Source: Lachnospiraceae bacterium UBA938 (GTDB lineage: Bacteria > Bacillota > Clostridia > Lachnospirales > Lachnospiraceae). From it: DNA of 23,389 nt. Made by a program: the position numbers and the translations under genes. How positions within the stretch are numbered: the stretch's first letter is position 1; the number at the start of each line of letters is the position of its first letter. The stretch covers positions 1 through 23,389 of the forward strand of contig DBDG01000015.1 of NCBI GenBank assembly GCA_002293475.1. Reading direction: 5' to 3'. Below are positions 5,839 to 14,812 of the stretch, piece after piece. The notes under the pieces were generated by a model. The model did not search any database, had not been told where the DNA came from, and worked only from the letters and a program-made list of their open reading frames with translations.

Positions 5839-8800
5839 ATGGCAAATAATATAGATATCGTACTAAATGCTACATTAGATTTAAAAAACATACAGAAATC
5901 ACTTAATTTATTAAGTAAAAATGCACCTAATATAGATATAGATGCGACACTCAAAGGGAATTTATCTACCGGGCTCGACAAAATAAATAAGCGAACAATG
6001 GCAACCGTGACAAGCCTGCATGTTATGCGTGAAGCACTACGGCTTCTCGAATCTGCCGCCAAGAATATGATTGATACAGCGGTAAGCCTTGATAACCAGT
6101 TAACAAATTTGAGGATGACCACTGGTGCTAATTATGAAGAAGCCGCCAATCTAGTCCGCAGTTATTCTGATCTGGCGAAAGAGCTGAGTGCGACAACGAC
6201 GCAAGTTCTTGAAGCTTCAGATCAATGGCTCAGACAAGGACATAGCATTGCAGACACAAATGAACTTATTGCTCAGTCCCTGATACTAAGCAAGGTGGGC
6301 AGTATGAGTGCCGCTGAAGCGACTAAATATTTAACCAGTGCCATGAACGGATATGGTGTCGAAGTGGCCAATGTTTCCTCGATTGTCGATGCACTGACGG
6401 CTGTAGACTTAAAGGCGGCAACTTCATCTGCTGATCTGGCAGAAGCTATGTCACGGACATCGAAGAATGCCGAGATAGCTGGAGTAGACATGAATAAGCT
6501 CATCGGATACATAGCAACAGTGCAAGAGGTTACCCAGCGGTCAGCCTCATCAATCGGAACCAGTTTTAATTCGATGTTCAGTCGCATGGGAAATATCAAG
6601 ATCGGAAACTTTTTATCCGATGATGGCGAAAATCTCAATGATGCGGAAGCTGTATTAAAGAGCTTTGGTATTATGCTTCGTGACACGGAAGGCGAGTTTC
6701 GTAATTTTGGAGAGGTTTTTGATGAAATCGCCTCTAAATGGGAATCCTTCTCCAATGTGGAGAAGCGTTCTATAGCTCAATCGTCAGCTGGAATGAGGAA
6801 TTACGAGAATTTTCTTGTTCTAATGGATAACTACGGTCAGGCGATTGAACTAGCTGGTGTGGCCGCTGATTCGGCTGGGACAAGCCTGCAACGCTTCGCA
6901 GCCTATGAAGATTCCATATCTGCTAGAGTTGCACAATTTACAGCCGCTTATGAAGCATTAAGCTTTAACACTATTGATAGTGGATTCGTTAAAACAATAA
7001 TAGATGCTGGCATAGCAATTATTACAGTAATTGACAATCTGAATTTATTGCAAATATCTTTACACACTTTAGCCGCCGCTGGTGCTGTTAAAGTATTTTC
7101 TTCCTTGGGATCATCTGCAAAGGAATTAATTGGCGAAGTAAAACAGATATCTACCGCTTTTACGATGCTGAATAGCGTAAATAGTGATACCGGTATGATA
7201 TCAGACCAGTTTGATGATTTGGTAGCTGTCACAAATGGATTGAGTACATCCCAGATGCGGTTAATTGTTACAAATAAGGCTCTAAACACAGAACAGCGAA
7301 CTCAATTGCTAATGTCTGCTGGACTATCAGAGTCGCAAGCAAAACAGACTTTAGCAACGATGGGATTAACTACTGCAACTGGTGGGGCGGCGGCATCTAC
7401 CTTTTCACTAAAGGGTGCTTTACAAGCATTGGGTGTCTCTCTTGCGTCCAATCCGCTAGGCTTATTTATTGTCGGTTTAACCGCCGCAGTATCTGTCATT
7501 TCAACGGTGATAAATAAGAGTAGTCGGGCGCAGGAAGAATTAAGAAAAAAGGCTGTTGAGCTTGGAGATGCCTTAAAAACACAGGTATCTGCAATTGATG
7601 AGCTTCGATCTAAGATAAACGACGAGACTTTAACCCGTGAGGGTCTAATTGATTTAATGGAAGCCCACAATCAGCAATATGCTGATGAATTATCGGCGAT
7701 TGAGGACTTGAACCAAGCCCGTGAGGAATCTTTGCGGTTGCTTGATGAAGAGTCCAGAGCTAAAGCAGAAGAAACAGTACGATCAACAGGTAGCCAATAT
7801 GTTGAACAAATGGCTTTCTTAGAAAACGATGAATATAAACCTCTTGAGCGGATGTCCATAATCGGGACACCAGAAGAGGTTCTAGTAGAAATTGGCAAAA
7901 GGATTGACGAGTATACAGCTAAAATTGATGGTGAAGGCCTTGAGTGGTATGAAAAAACCACACTAGAAACGTTAGAAAATGCCTATGCAGAAGTCAGCAA
8001 AAGTGTTGAAGAGGCGAAAAGTGTTACAGAATCATATGAATTGGCTCAGTCGATATTAAATGGCACATATCAAGAAACGATTGATCTCGCAAATGACTAT
8101 GCAGAAGGTATATCCGACCTCTCCACCAACACCGAATCCACCATATCCAACCTAGAGTCGCTAGAACAAGCAATACAAGCCTACAAATCAGCCCAGACCG
8201 AAGCAGAAAAAGAATTCCGTGCCAGCCAGATGCAAGACATACTCTCCAAAGTAAAGGAGGAAGCACAGTCCCTTAACATAGAGTGGGAAGAAGCACAGAA
8301 TGCAATCGACCTTGTATCAGACGCACTTGAAGGGGTATCTAGTGAAACATCGCGCGCTGTGGCTGGTATATCCGATGAAATAAAACCTGCACTGGATGCA
8401 TTGGCAACAACATACAGCAATTTATTCTCAGATGGTATATTCTCCATAGATAACCTCAATACAGATGATTTAGAAAAGGTAAGATCAGCACTCAGCTCAA
8501 TGTCAGAAATGGGACTGAAAGTAGATTATTCATCCTATGACGATTTTGTCCAGACACTTACCGATTCCACTTCTACTTTAGAAGATGTACAGGGTGCATT
8601 CAATGACCTAGCATCGTCTGTAATTGAAAACTTAGGCGGTGTAACCGAAGAGAATTATAATGTCGTTGAAGCTATGCTTGAATCATTAGGTGTAGCCGAT
8701 GCACAGATGGCGGCATTCAATGCACTGCTGAACAGCACCGAAGCACTGACCAATATGACATACCAAGAAGCACAGGCATTTGTAGCCGAACATGTCAGTG

Positions 8801-11298
8801 CTAATTATGCAGGAGAAGCACTTGCTTTATTACAGCTTAAGAAACTACTTGTAAACGGTGTGGTCATAAATACAGCGGCTGACATTCAGAACATATATAA
8901 CCTAGCCAGTGCTGCCGGAATGGGTGTCGAATTATTAGGCAAACTGACAGAAGCTAAAGCACTGTTTGAAAGCGGTTCTGTCGGTGACATCGCACAGGCT
9001 CAGGCATTATATACCGAAGCACAGAGGGAAATGTCTGCATGGACACCGGGCGAACTGGATTTCTCACAGATTACAGCTTCTGCATCCAAAGCAGGCGGTG
9101 ATGCCGGTGACGCTTACCTTGAAGCATTTGAGGATGAATTTAAACAGCTTAAAGAACTGTTTGACGATGGTCTTATAACTGAAAACCAGTATCTTGAACG
9201 TTTACGGGTGTTATATCAGCGTTATTTTAAAGACCGTAAGGAATATGTAAGGGAATATGCCAAGTATGAACGTCAATACTTAGACGGAATGAAGTCTATG
9301 TATGACAAGGTAATATCCCATGCAACTAGTATTATTGACGACCATATATCAGATTTAAACAAACAGCGTGACGCAACTATATCTTCCTACGAAGAGCAGA
9401 AGAAAGCTGCCGAAGATGCAAGACAGGCTGAAATTGATGCTATTGATGCAGAGATTGATGGCTTGCAAAAAATAATTGATGCTAGACAGGCTGAAATAGA
9501 TGCTATAAAACAGGCACGAGCTGAACGTCAAGCAGATATTGATTTACAAAAGGCTCAAGCCGAAGTTAACCGGATGGAGAATCAGAAGACTGTGCAAGTG
9601 TTTGATGATGGTCAAATCCGTTTTGGAGCAAATACCACCGGAATCCGTGATGCCCGTGAAGAACTAGCACAGGCTGAAGAAGAAGTCCGTATAAATAGTA
9701 TTGAAAAAGAAATATCCGCACTAGAAAAGAACATAGACGCATTAGAAAGACAGAAAGAAGCCATAGAAAATATGGTGGACGCAACCAGCGAGTATTACGA
9801 CCGGATGATCGAGGAAACAGAAAGTTATTATAATTCCATGATATCTGGCCTTGAAGAATCCAAGTCACGCTGGGAAGAATTGGGCGAACTGACTGAAAAT
9901 GCTGAGATGCTCACATTGCTTAAAGATCTTGGTTATACTGAGCAAGATATACTCAACATGTCATCTGGTGCGTTTGAGAATTTCAGAACCACATATATGG
10001 CTATCCTATCCGATATGTATTCCGGTAATCAGGGTATGTTGGACAGTTTGGGTCAGCTATCCGGTTTAGATATGTCAACGGTTCCGTCATTCTTAAAGGA
10101 AACCGAAGAATACTTTAATAAAATAGCCAATATGGATGTAACTGCGCTGACAGGCAATGTTGATACAGTCAATACTAAATTCGGTGAAATGGCTGATGCT
10201 GCTGGAAGTGCCGCTTCTGCTATATCGGGCGGTGGAGGCGGATCTAAGTCAGAAGGTTCATCTGAAGGAAACAATGGTGAGGAATCCGGTGCTGGCACGT
10301 CACTTAAAGACTCAATCGACCAGTTGTCTACCGAAAGCGTTGAGAAAATCAATCAGGTAGCCAGTGCATTTTCCGGTGAAGAACAGTCTGTTACATCTGC
10401 TATACAGGAAGTAATAGGTAAGATCGGAAGCGGTGAGTCTGAAAGCGGTGAAGGCGGCAAAGGCGAAGGTGAAGGGGCTGGTGTAGACACACTGACTGGC
10501 GCGTTACAGGCACATGTTGAAGCTGCTCTGGATGAAGAAAGCGGTATACCTGCTGAAAAGACAGCATGGGAAGAACTGAATGAGCCGTTAGCTGAAACAG
10601 CTGAATATATAACGACAATAACTACTCTGCTTGAAGATATAAACGGAAAGACCTTTGAAATCACCTTGAATGTCACGGGTGCAAATCCCACACAGCTTTC
10701 TTCTATATTTAACGGCTCAGCCAAAGCAGAAGGAACTGCATATTTTAACGGTACAGCTTATGCACAGGGTAATTGGGGTGCAAGGGAATCAGGCAGATCG
10801 CTTGTCGGTGAGATTGCTCCTGAAATTGTTGTCCGTAACGGAAGGTTTTTTACTGTCGGCAATAACGGCCCTGAAATGTTTGATATCCAGAAAGGCGATA
10901 TCGTCTTTAACCATTTACAGACCAAACAGTTATTAAGCAGTGGTAAAACTACCGGACGCGGCAAGGCATATGCAGACGGGAATATTAGTAACAGCAACAG
11001 TCATTTAGTTCCGCTTGAAATATATGATCCTGAGAAGTTCCGGTATCTGACTGAGATGTCTGAGAAGCTACGGCACAGTACCGATTATACTGTTGTTGCT
11101 ATGGACAGGCTGGGCAAGAGCTTGAACGGGGTCAGTGATCGGCTGGTTAGTAATATAAACAATAGTAACCAGTATAATAATAGAAATTTTAACTTTGGTG
11201 ACATCATTCTGAATGAGGTAAATAATGGGAACGAATTAACCAAACGGCTTAATACCATATTTTTGAATGCACTCGACCAAGAAATATACAGACGATAA
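5839..11298 (+). CDS. Phage tail tape measure protein (TP901 core family)
   Basis: An 1819-aa protein that would set tail length as a scaffold inside the tail tube and may aid DNA passage. Residues 60-360 fit the TP901 tape-measure core (LRMTTGANYEEA; SMSAAEATKYLTSAMNGYG). Hydrophobic segments lie near residues 385-410 and 535-558. A long charged coiled coil spans about 1140-1345, with repeated RQAEIDAI. A Gly/Ser/Glu-rich linker lies near 1464-1560. The C-terminal part has the usual Clostridia tape-measure signature (GTAYAQGNWGARESG, then LVGEIAPEIVVRNG and DIQKGDIVFNHLQT near 1640-1695). There is no obvious peptidase domain. By the usual 1.5 angstrom per residue it implies a tail of about 250 nm. 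It is intact, which argues against simple decay. Strong GGAG site 7 nt before ATG. Confidence 0.92.
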   Translation: MANNIDIVLNATLDLKNIQKSLNLLSKNAPNIDIDATLKGNLSTGLDKINKRTMATVTSLHVMREALRLLESAAKNMIDTAVSLDNQLTNLRMTTGANYEEAANLVRSYSDLAKELSATTTQVLEASDQWLRQGHSIADTNELIAQSLILSKVGSMSAAEATKYLTSAMNGYGVEVANVSSIVDALTAVDLKAATSSADLAEAMSRTSKNAEIAGVDMNKLIGYIATVQEVTQRSASSIGTSFNSMFSRMGNIKIGNFLSDDGENLNDAEAVLKSFGIMLRDTEGEFRNFGEVFDEIASKWESFSNVEKRSIAQSSAGMRNYENFLVLMDNYGQAIELAGVAADSAGTSLQRFAAYEDSISARVAQFTAAYEALSFNTIDSGFVKTIIDAGIAIITVIDNLNLLQISLHTLAAAGAVKVFSSLGSSAKELIGEVKQISTAFTMLNSVNSDTGMISDQFDDLVAVTNGLSTSQMRLIVTNKALNTEQRTQLLMSAGLSESQAKQTLATMGLTTATGGAAASTFSLKGALQALGVSLASNPLGLFIVGLTAAVSVISTVINKSSRAQEELRKKAVELGDALKTQVSAIDELRSKINDETLTREGLIDLMEAHNQQYADELSAIEDLNQAREESLRLLDEESRAKAEETVRSTGSQYVEQMAFLENDEYKPLERMSIIGTPEEVLVEIGKRIDEYTAKIDGEGLEWYEKTTLETLENAYAEVSKSVEEAKSVTESYELAQSILNGTYQETIDLANDYAEGISDLSTNTESTISNLESLEQAIQAYKSAQTEAEKEFRASQMQDILSKVKEEAQSLNIEWEEAQNAIDLVSDALEGVSSETSRAVAGISDEIKPALDALATTYSNLFSDGIFSIDNLNTDDLEKVRSALSSMSEMGLKVDYSSYDDFVQTLTDSTSTLEDVQGAFNDLASSVIENLGGVTEENYNVVEAMLESLGVADAQMAAFNALLNSTEALTNMTYQEAQAFVAEHVSANYAGEALALLQLKKLLVNGVVINTAADIQNIYNLASAAGMGVELLGKLTEAKALFESGSVGDIAQAQALYTEAQREMSAWTPGELDFSQITASASKAGGDAGDAYLEAFEDEFKQLKELFDDGLITENQYLERLRVLYQRYFKDRKEYVREYAKYERQYLDGMKSMYDKVISHATSIIDDHISDLNKQRDATISSYEEQKKAAEDARQAEIDAIDAEIDGLQKIIDARQAEIDAIKQARAERQADIDLQKAQAEVNRMENQKTVQVFDDGQIRFGANTTGIRDAREELAQAEEEVRINSIEKEISALEKNIDALERQKEAIENMVDATSEYYDRMIEETESYYNSMISGLEESKSRWEELGELTENAEMLTLLKDLGYTEQDILNMSSGAFENFRTTYMAILSDMYSGNQGMLDSLGQLSGLDMSTVPSFLKETEEYFNKIANMDVTALTGNVDTVNTKFGEMADAAGSAASAISGGGGGSKSEGSSEGNNGEESGAGTSLKDSIDQLSTESVEKINQVASAFSGEEQSVTSAIQEVIGKIGSGESESGEGGKGEGEGAGVDTLTGALQAHVEAALDEESGIPAEKTAWEELNEPLAETAEYITTITTLLEDINGKTFEITLNVTGANPTQLSSIFNGSAKAEGTAYFNGTAYAQGNWGARESGRSLVGEIAPEIVVRNGRFFTVGNNGPEMFDIQKGDIVFNHLQTKQLLSSGKTTGRGKAYADGNISNSNSHLVPLEIYDPEKFRYLTEMSEKLRHSTDYTVVAMDRLGKSLNGVSDRLVSNINNSNQYNNRNFNFGDIILNEVNNGNELTKRLNTIFLNALDQEIYRR

Positions 11299-11307
11299 CA
11301 ACAGGAC

Positions 11308-11325
11308 GGGGAGATCATACTCCCC
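11308..11325 (+). terminator. GC-rich hairpin after the tape measure gene
   Basis: GGGGAG-ATCATA-CTCCCC is a perfect 6-bp stem in the 54-bp gap after the tape measure gene. The following T-run is weak (ATTTATG), so it may be a processing or pausing hairpin rather than a full terminator. Confidence 0.4.
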
Positions 11326-11352
11326 ATTTATGATGAAAGGACAATTTAATTT

Positions 11353-11736
11353 ATGGAAGCATCTAAATTCGTAAAAACTGTTATTAATAATTTTGATATA
11401 ACGACTCAGTTTATAGAAGATTATTGCAAAGCTAGTCAAATGATAACATTTATAATACCTATGGGTATAGTTAATGGCAAGATCTTTAAAGATATTCTTG
11501 ATGGCAATGAGGATAATAGCGAAACCGAATTATTGCCTAAGATTCTGAATTTCACAGTAGACCAGACGAAAAGAATAATTGATGATAAAAATAATCAGGA
11601 GACTATTACATTAAAAGACGTAACAGTTTTCAGCAATGGACAAAAATTCACCTTACCCGGTATGGTACTTTTCATCAACCAGATTATCGGAATTTCGATA
11701 GGCAATTTTACTGAAAATAAGAATGAGGAGGTATAG
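11353..11736 (+). CDS. Hypothetical tail-module protein (127 aa)
   Basis: Follows the tape measure gene and is followed after 8 bp by the next gene. No signal peptide. It looks like an alpha/beta protein with a hydrophobic stretch near the C-terminus (LPGMVLFINQIIGISIG) preceded by a strand-rich part (ETITLKDVTVFSNGQKFT). In tailed phages this position often holds a distal-tail or chaperone-like protein, but no family motif is visible. The 5' end has a weak ribosome binding site (GAAAGGA). Not recognised. Confidence 0.45.
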   Translation: MEASKFVKTVINNFDITTQFIEDYCKASQMITFIIPMGIVNGKIFKDILDGNEDNSETELLPKILNFTVDQTKRIIDDKNNQETITLKDVTVFSNGQKFTLPGMVLFINQIIGISIGNFTENKNEEV

Positions 11737-11744
11737 AAAATATC

Positions 11745-12059
11745 ATGGCAGATAAATTTAATGCAGAAAAAGAATGTGATGATGCTGTAAAGGTTTTGAT
11801 AAAGGGGATTATGAGGGCTGTTAGAGCTGGTAATGAGTCGGTGAATTGTGACAGGTCATTTTTATCTGTGATAAAAAAGGTAAATACTACAAATAAAAGG
11901 GGGATTAGCAAAACTACTTACACTATACAGGATGAGTTTGGGGCGGATAGGGATGTAAGATGCGTGATCCCCAATTTATCATTGAGTGTGGGACAAAATG
12001 TGTGGGTGAAGTTGCCTTGCGGTAATCTGAATAGAATGCATATATATGGGGTTAATTAG
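11745..12059 (+). CDS. Hypothetical small OB-like tail/baseplate protein (104 aa)
   Basis: Last rightward gene of the tail module, with GAGGAGG 13 nt upstream of ATG. The N-terminal third is helical (ECDDAVKVLIKGIMRAVRAG). The C-terminal part is strand-rich with YTIQDEFGADRDVRCVIPN and SVGQNVWVKLPCGNLNRMHIYGV. The vGxxVwVklPxGxxxxxxIyG ending is the pattern seen in small phage OB-fold spike or hub-associated proteins that follow the tape measure gene. That similarity is my inference. It converges with the leftward metallopeptidase gene (5 bp between stop codons) with no terminator in between. Confidence 0.45.
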   Translation: MADKFNAEKECDDAVKVLIKGIMRAVRAGNESVNCDRSFLSVIKKVNTTNKRGISKTTYTIQDEFGADRDVRCVIPNLSLSVGQNVWVKLPCGNLNRMHIYGVN

Positions 12060-12064
12060 GAAAA

Positions 12065-12880
12065 TTAAATACTTCCATTTTTACATCTTCTGGCGAAGTT
12101 AATTACTATTTCATTCTTTAAGTTTTTTATTTCATTTAGAATTGAATCATCAATTATAGGAGATTTTAATAATTCATAAGCTTCTTTTGCTTTGTTGCTG
12201 AAAATGTCAATAAACAAACAATAATCTATAAGATTAACAAAATTATCGTTACAATATAGATTTAAAAAATTGACCTTACTAAAGTAGTACGTATAGTGAT
12301 TTAATAATTTTGAACATAATCTGGCAGCATTTTCAGGAGTATTATTGCTTTTAAATTTATTTATCCATATAGGTATTTGGTGATGATAGTCGGACGTTAG
12401 CTTTCTCATGTAATCATCAAGCCTGGTGACTTTTTCTTCTATAAATATTTCATCATAAAGATAAACCTTTTTTATTTCGCTATTGCTTGTGAATTTCATT
12501 GCTTTTTTCATCCCTATACTTGTAGCATGGAATTCAGTGTATAAGGATATGTCTGATAAATTGAAGGATGTTTTATAAGTATTATAATCCCATAAATGTG
12601 TAAATTCATGAAAATAATGTGACTGTACGCCCACTCCTAACATTGGTAAATTTAAAAGTTCAGTTTTGAATCTTGGTTTTTGATTTGCTGAATCGGTAAT
12701 CATAACATAAGACGGCGAAATATTATATCTATCTGATTGAAAAACGTTAATGAATTCAATTTCGGGCAAGACTAAATCCGGGTAATTTATAAATATTTTG
12801 AATTCTTCAAACAGATTTTTTATTACACCAATCAATTTTTGCTTAAATAAAAACTGCATTTTGTCTTTATTTTTTTTCAT
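12065..12880 (-). CDS. HExxH zinc metallopeptidase-like protein (possibly ImmA/IrrE-like)
   Basis: A 271-aa protein on the minus strand. The ATG at 12880 is preferred because GAGGA lies 5 nt upstream; the frame extends to an ATG at 12898. HEFTH (residues 91-95) gives the zinc ligands and catalytic Glu. A Glu at residue 116 in YTEFHA, 20 residues after the second His, fits a gluzincin third ligand, as in the ExxA region of DUF955/ImmA peptidases. There is no signal peptide, so it acts in the cytosol. In ICEs and prophages such peptidases cleave the repressor and trigger excision; here no classic partner repressor is adjacent, though the HTH protein at 2869 is a candidate. Alternatives are a toxin or defence protease. 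The long AT-rich C-terminal half is unrecognised. Confidence 0.55.
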   Translation of the reverse strand: MKKNKDKMQFLFKQKLIGVIKNLFEEFKIFINYPDLVLPEIEFINVFQSDRYNISPSYVMITDSANQKPRFKTELLNLPMLGVGVQSHYFHEFTHLWDYNTYKTSFNLSDISLYTEFHATSIGMKKAMKFTSNSEIKKVYLYDEIFIEEKVTRLDDYMRKLTSDYHHQIPIWINKFKSNNTPENAARLCSKLLNHYTYYFSKVNFLNLYCNDNFVNLIDYCLFIDIFSNKAKEAYELLKSPIIDDSILNEIKNLKNEIVINFARRCKNGSI

Positions 12881-12912
12881 CGGAATCCTCATATCCAAAG
12901 AAAGGGGTTAAT

Positions 12913-13101
12913 ATGTATCTACAAAATAAATATGAAAAAGATTTCATTATTGAATTATCCAAAATACAGAACAAAGAATATTATTATTCCCAACATAGCT
13001 TGTCCACTAGGAGGAAACGCAAAATTAAACTATTTCTATATTATATGTGTATGTATAATCCATTGTTCTATAAATTATTGTTCAATAAATATAGCATATA
13101 A
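12913..13101 (+). CDS. Small basic hypothetical protein (62 aa)
   Basis: Divergent from the metallopeptidase gene with only 32 bp between start codons. AAAGGGG lies 5 nt before ATG, which supports translation. It is rich in Tyr, Lys and Ile, with a basic patch TRRKRKIK followed by a hydrophobic aromatic stretch LFLYYMCMYNPLFYKLLF that might be membrane-associated. No family recognised. AT-rich context means it could be a chance frame; the ribosome binding site is the main support. Confidence 0.35.
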   Translation: MYLQNKYEKDFIIELSKIQNKEYYYSQHSLSTRRKRKIKLFLYYMCMYNPLFYKLLFNKYSI

Positions 13102-13201
13102 TTAATATTAATGTCAAATCTAAAGTAAAAATTGTAAATGAACTATGGTTACTATAAATTTGATTTTGAATAATACTTATTGTAAAAGGAGTTAATAATA
13201 T

Positions 13202-13411
13202 ATGTCCATTTCTCAAGCTATCCCATTCTGGGAAAAATATACCTTATCAATTCAAGAAGCATCTGAATATTTCAGAATCGGCGAAAAGAAATTGAGGATT
13301 TTAACAGACGATAACCCTGATGCAGACTACATACTTTGGAACGGAAACCGAGCGCAGATTAAAAGAAAGAAATTCGAGCAATACATAGATGAGAAATTAA
13401 GTGTAATTTAG
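13202..13411 (+). CDS. xis: Tn916-type excisionase
   Basis: A 69-aa protein with an AAAGGAG site. The sequence follows Tn916 Xis closely: IPFWEKYTLSIQEASEYFRIG, then EKKLRILTDD, a short wing and GNRAQIKRKKFEQYID. This is a winged-helix DNA-bending protein that binds arm sites near the element end and directs the integrase towards excision. It lies 115 bp upstream of the integrase gene, as in Tn916. Family call is firm; the name is by similarity. Confidence 0.9.
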   Translation: MSISQAIPFWEKYTLSIQEASEYFRIGEKKLRILTDDNPDADYILWNGNRAQIKRKKFEQYIDEKLSVI

Positions 13412-13432
13412 ATGAAAATTATAGATTCGGAG

Positions 13433-13482
13433 CCAAGCTTATGGTATAGTAATCCTATTAATGTTATAGCTTGGCTCTTCTC
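13433..13482 (+). terminator. Stem-loop between xis and int
   Basis: GAGCCAAGCT pairs perfectly with AGCTTGGCTC around a loop of about 27 nt. The T-run after it is poor (TTCTCATGTTTG). It may reduce read-through from xis to int or protect the transcript and so balance excision against integration. Confidence 0.45.
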
Positions 13483-13526
13483 ATGTTTGTTGCTAAAGGC
13501 ACAAATTTTGAAAGGAGAGATTTAAA

Positions 13527-14726
13527 ATGTCCGATAGGAGAGATAATAAAAACCGTAAGTTATGGACAGGAGAAAGCCAAGATCAAAATGGAAGATATGT
13601 TTATAAGTATACCGATGTATTTGGAAATCGCAAGGCTTTATATAGCTGGAGACTTACCGAATCTGACCCGACACCCAAAGATAAGCGAAAAGAGCAATCA
13701 TTAAGAGAAAAGGAAAAGCAATTACAAAAGGATTTGCTTATCGGCTTATTGCCAGATGGTGGACAATTAACTGTCCTTGAACTGGTTAAGAGGTATGTCG
13801 CTCAGAAACGAGGAGTCAGGCATAATACCGAAGCTAACTACAAGTTTGTTATCAATATTATCTCAAATGAAAAGTTCGGTATGCAGAGAATTGATAAGGT
13901 TAAGATTTCCGATGCAAAAGCGTGGCTTATTAAGCTCCAAGACGATGGCAGAGGCTACAGTACTATTCATACTGTAAGAGGTGTAGTCCGACCAGCGTTC
14001 CAGATGGCATTAAATGATGATCTGATCCGCAAGAATCCGTTTGAATTCCAACTAAATACTGTAGTAGTCAATGACAGCGTTACAAGAGAAGCGTTGACTA
14101 GAAAGCAGGAACGGGAGTTTTTGGAATTCGTAAAGAATGATAAGCATTTTTCCAGATACTATGAAGGGATATTTATTCTGTTCAAAACAGGACTCCGTAT
14201 TTCTGAGTTTGTAGGATTGACTATATCAGACATTGACTTCACGGATAAAAAAATCATCGTAGATCACCAGCTTCAGCGCAAGCGGAACATGGAATATGAC
14301 ATTGAGGATACCAAAACATCCAGCGGAACTAGAAATGTGCCAATGAGTGATGAAGTATGTGAGTGTTTTAAACGTATTATTGCCAATAGAAAGAAGCCCA
14401 AAATCGAACCAATGGTTGAAGGGAGAATTAATTTTCTCTATCTGGACAAGAACGATATGCCGATGGTAGCCCTGCATTGGGAAAAGTATTTCCAGCATAT
14501 CTGTGAGAAATACAATAAGATATATAGGGTACAGATGCCAAAAGTAACCCCACATGTATGCCGACACACGTTCTGTTCCAACATGGCAAAGTCTGGTATG
14601 AATCCGAAAACTCTACAGTACATCATGGGTCATTCGGAGATCGGTGTTACTTTGAACACTTACACACACGTAGGATTTGAGGACGCACAGAAGGAACTAA
14701 GCAAGGTATGTAGTAAGATGGCATGA
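13527..14726 (+). CDS. int: Tn916-type tyrosine integrase
   Basis: A 399-aa site-specific recombinase with an AAAGGAGAG site. The N-terminal arm-binding domain (about 1-75) begins with DNKNRKLWTGESQDQNGRYVYK as in Tn916 Int. A SAM-like core-binding domain (about 78-180) and the catalytic domain follow. Catalytic residues are R224 (TGLRISEF), H343 and R346 (HVCRHTF), H369 (GHSEI) and nucleophile Y379 (NTYTHV), nearly co-positional with Tn916. It is full length, with no frameshift, so the element is probably still mobile. It is the last gene before the attachment region, the usual place for this family. Confidence 0.95.
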   Translation: MSDRRDNKNRKLWTGESQDQNGRYVYKYTDVFGNRKALYSWRLTESDPTPKDKRKEQSLREKEKQLQKDLLIGLLPDGGQLTVLELVKRYVAQKRGVRHNTEANYKFVINIISNEKFGMQRIDKVKISDAKAWLIKLQDDGRGYSTIHTVRGVVRPAFQMALNDDLIRKNPFEFQLNTVVVNDSVTREALTRKQEREFLEFVKNDKHFSRYYEGIFILFKTGLRISEFVGLTISDIDFTDKKIIVDHQLQRKRNMEYDIEDTKTSSGTRNVPMSDEVCECFKRIIANRKKPKIEPMVEGRINFLYLDKNDMPMVALHWEKYFQHICEKYNKIYRVQMPKVTPHVCRHTFCSNMAKSGMNPKTLQYIMGHSEIGVTLNTYTHVGFEDAQKELSKVCSKMA

Positions 14727-14747
14727 ATTTAATGTTAGTCTGCCATT

Positions 14748-14800
14748 TGTCATACGGTGTGTCATACGGATTTTGAATTTATGACAAATTTTATGACACT
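14748..14800. repeat. Inverted pairs of TGTCATA-type integrase/excisionase arm sites
   Basis: TGTCATACGG occurs at 14748-14757 and 14760-14769, a 12-bp period. On the opposite strand the same TGTCATA core recurs as TTTATGACA at 14778-14786 and 14790-14798, again a 12-bp period. This gives four sites in two inverted pairs, 22 bp after the int stop codon. Closely spaced direct repeats of about 11-12 bp near the ends are the arm-type sites bound by the N-terminal domain of Tn916-family integrases. Confidence 0.6.
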
Positions 14801-14812
14801 TGACGGCAAAGA

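Noticed and set aside
7302..8459. Several long minus-strand frames inside the tape measure gene
   Set aside because: They mirror the low-stop, alanine- and serine-rich forward frame, lack ribosome binding sites and show no family features.
9421..9515. Repeated DNA in the tape measure gene as a mobile or CRISPR-like repeat
   Set aside because: The imperfect 63-bp repeat encodes the RQAEIDAI coiled-coil units and is explained by protein structure.
13471..13704. 77-aa frame overlapping the start of the integrase gene
   Set aside because: Out of frame with the well-supported integrase start and without its own ribosome binding site.
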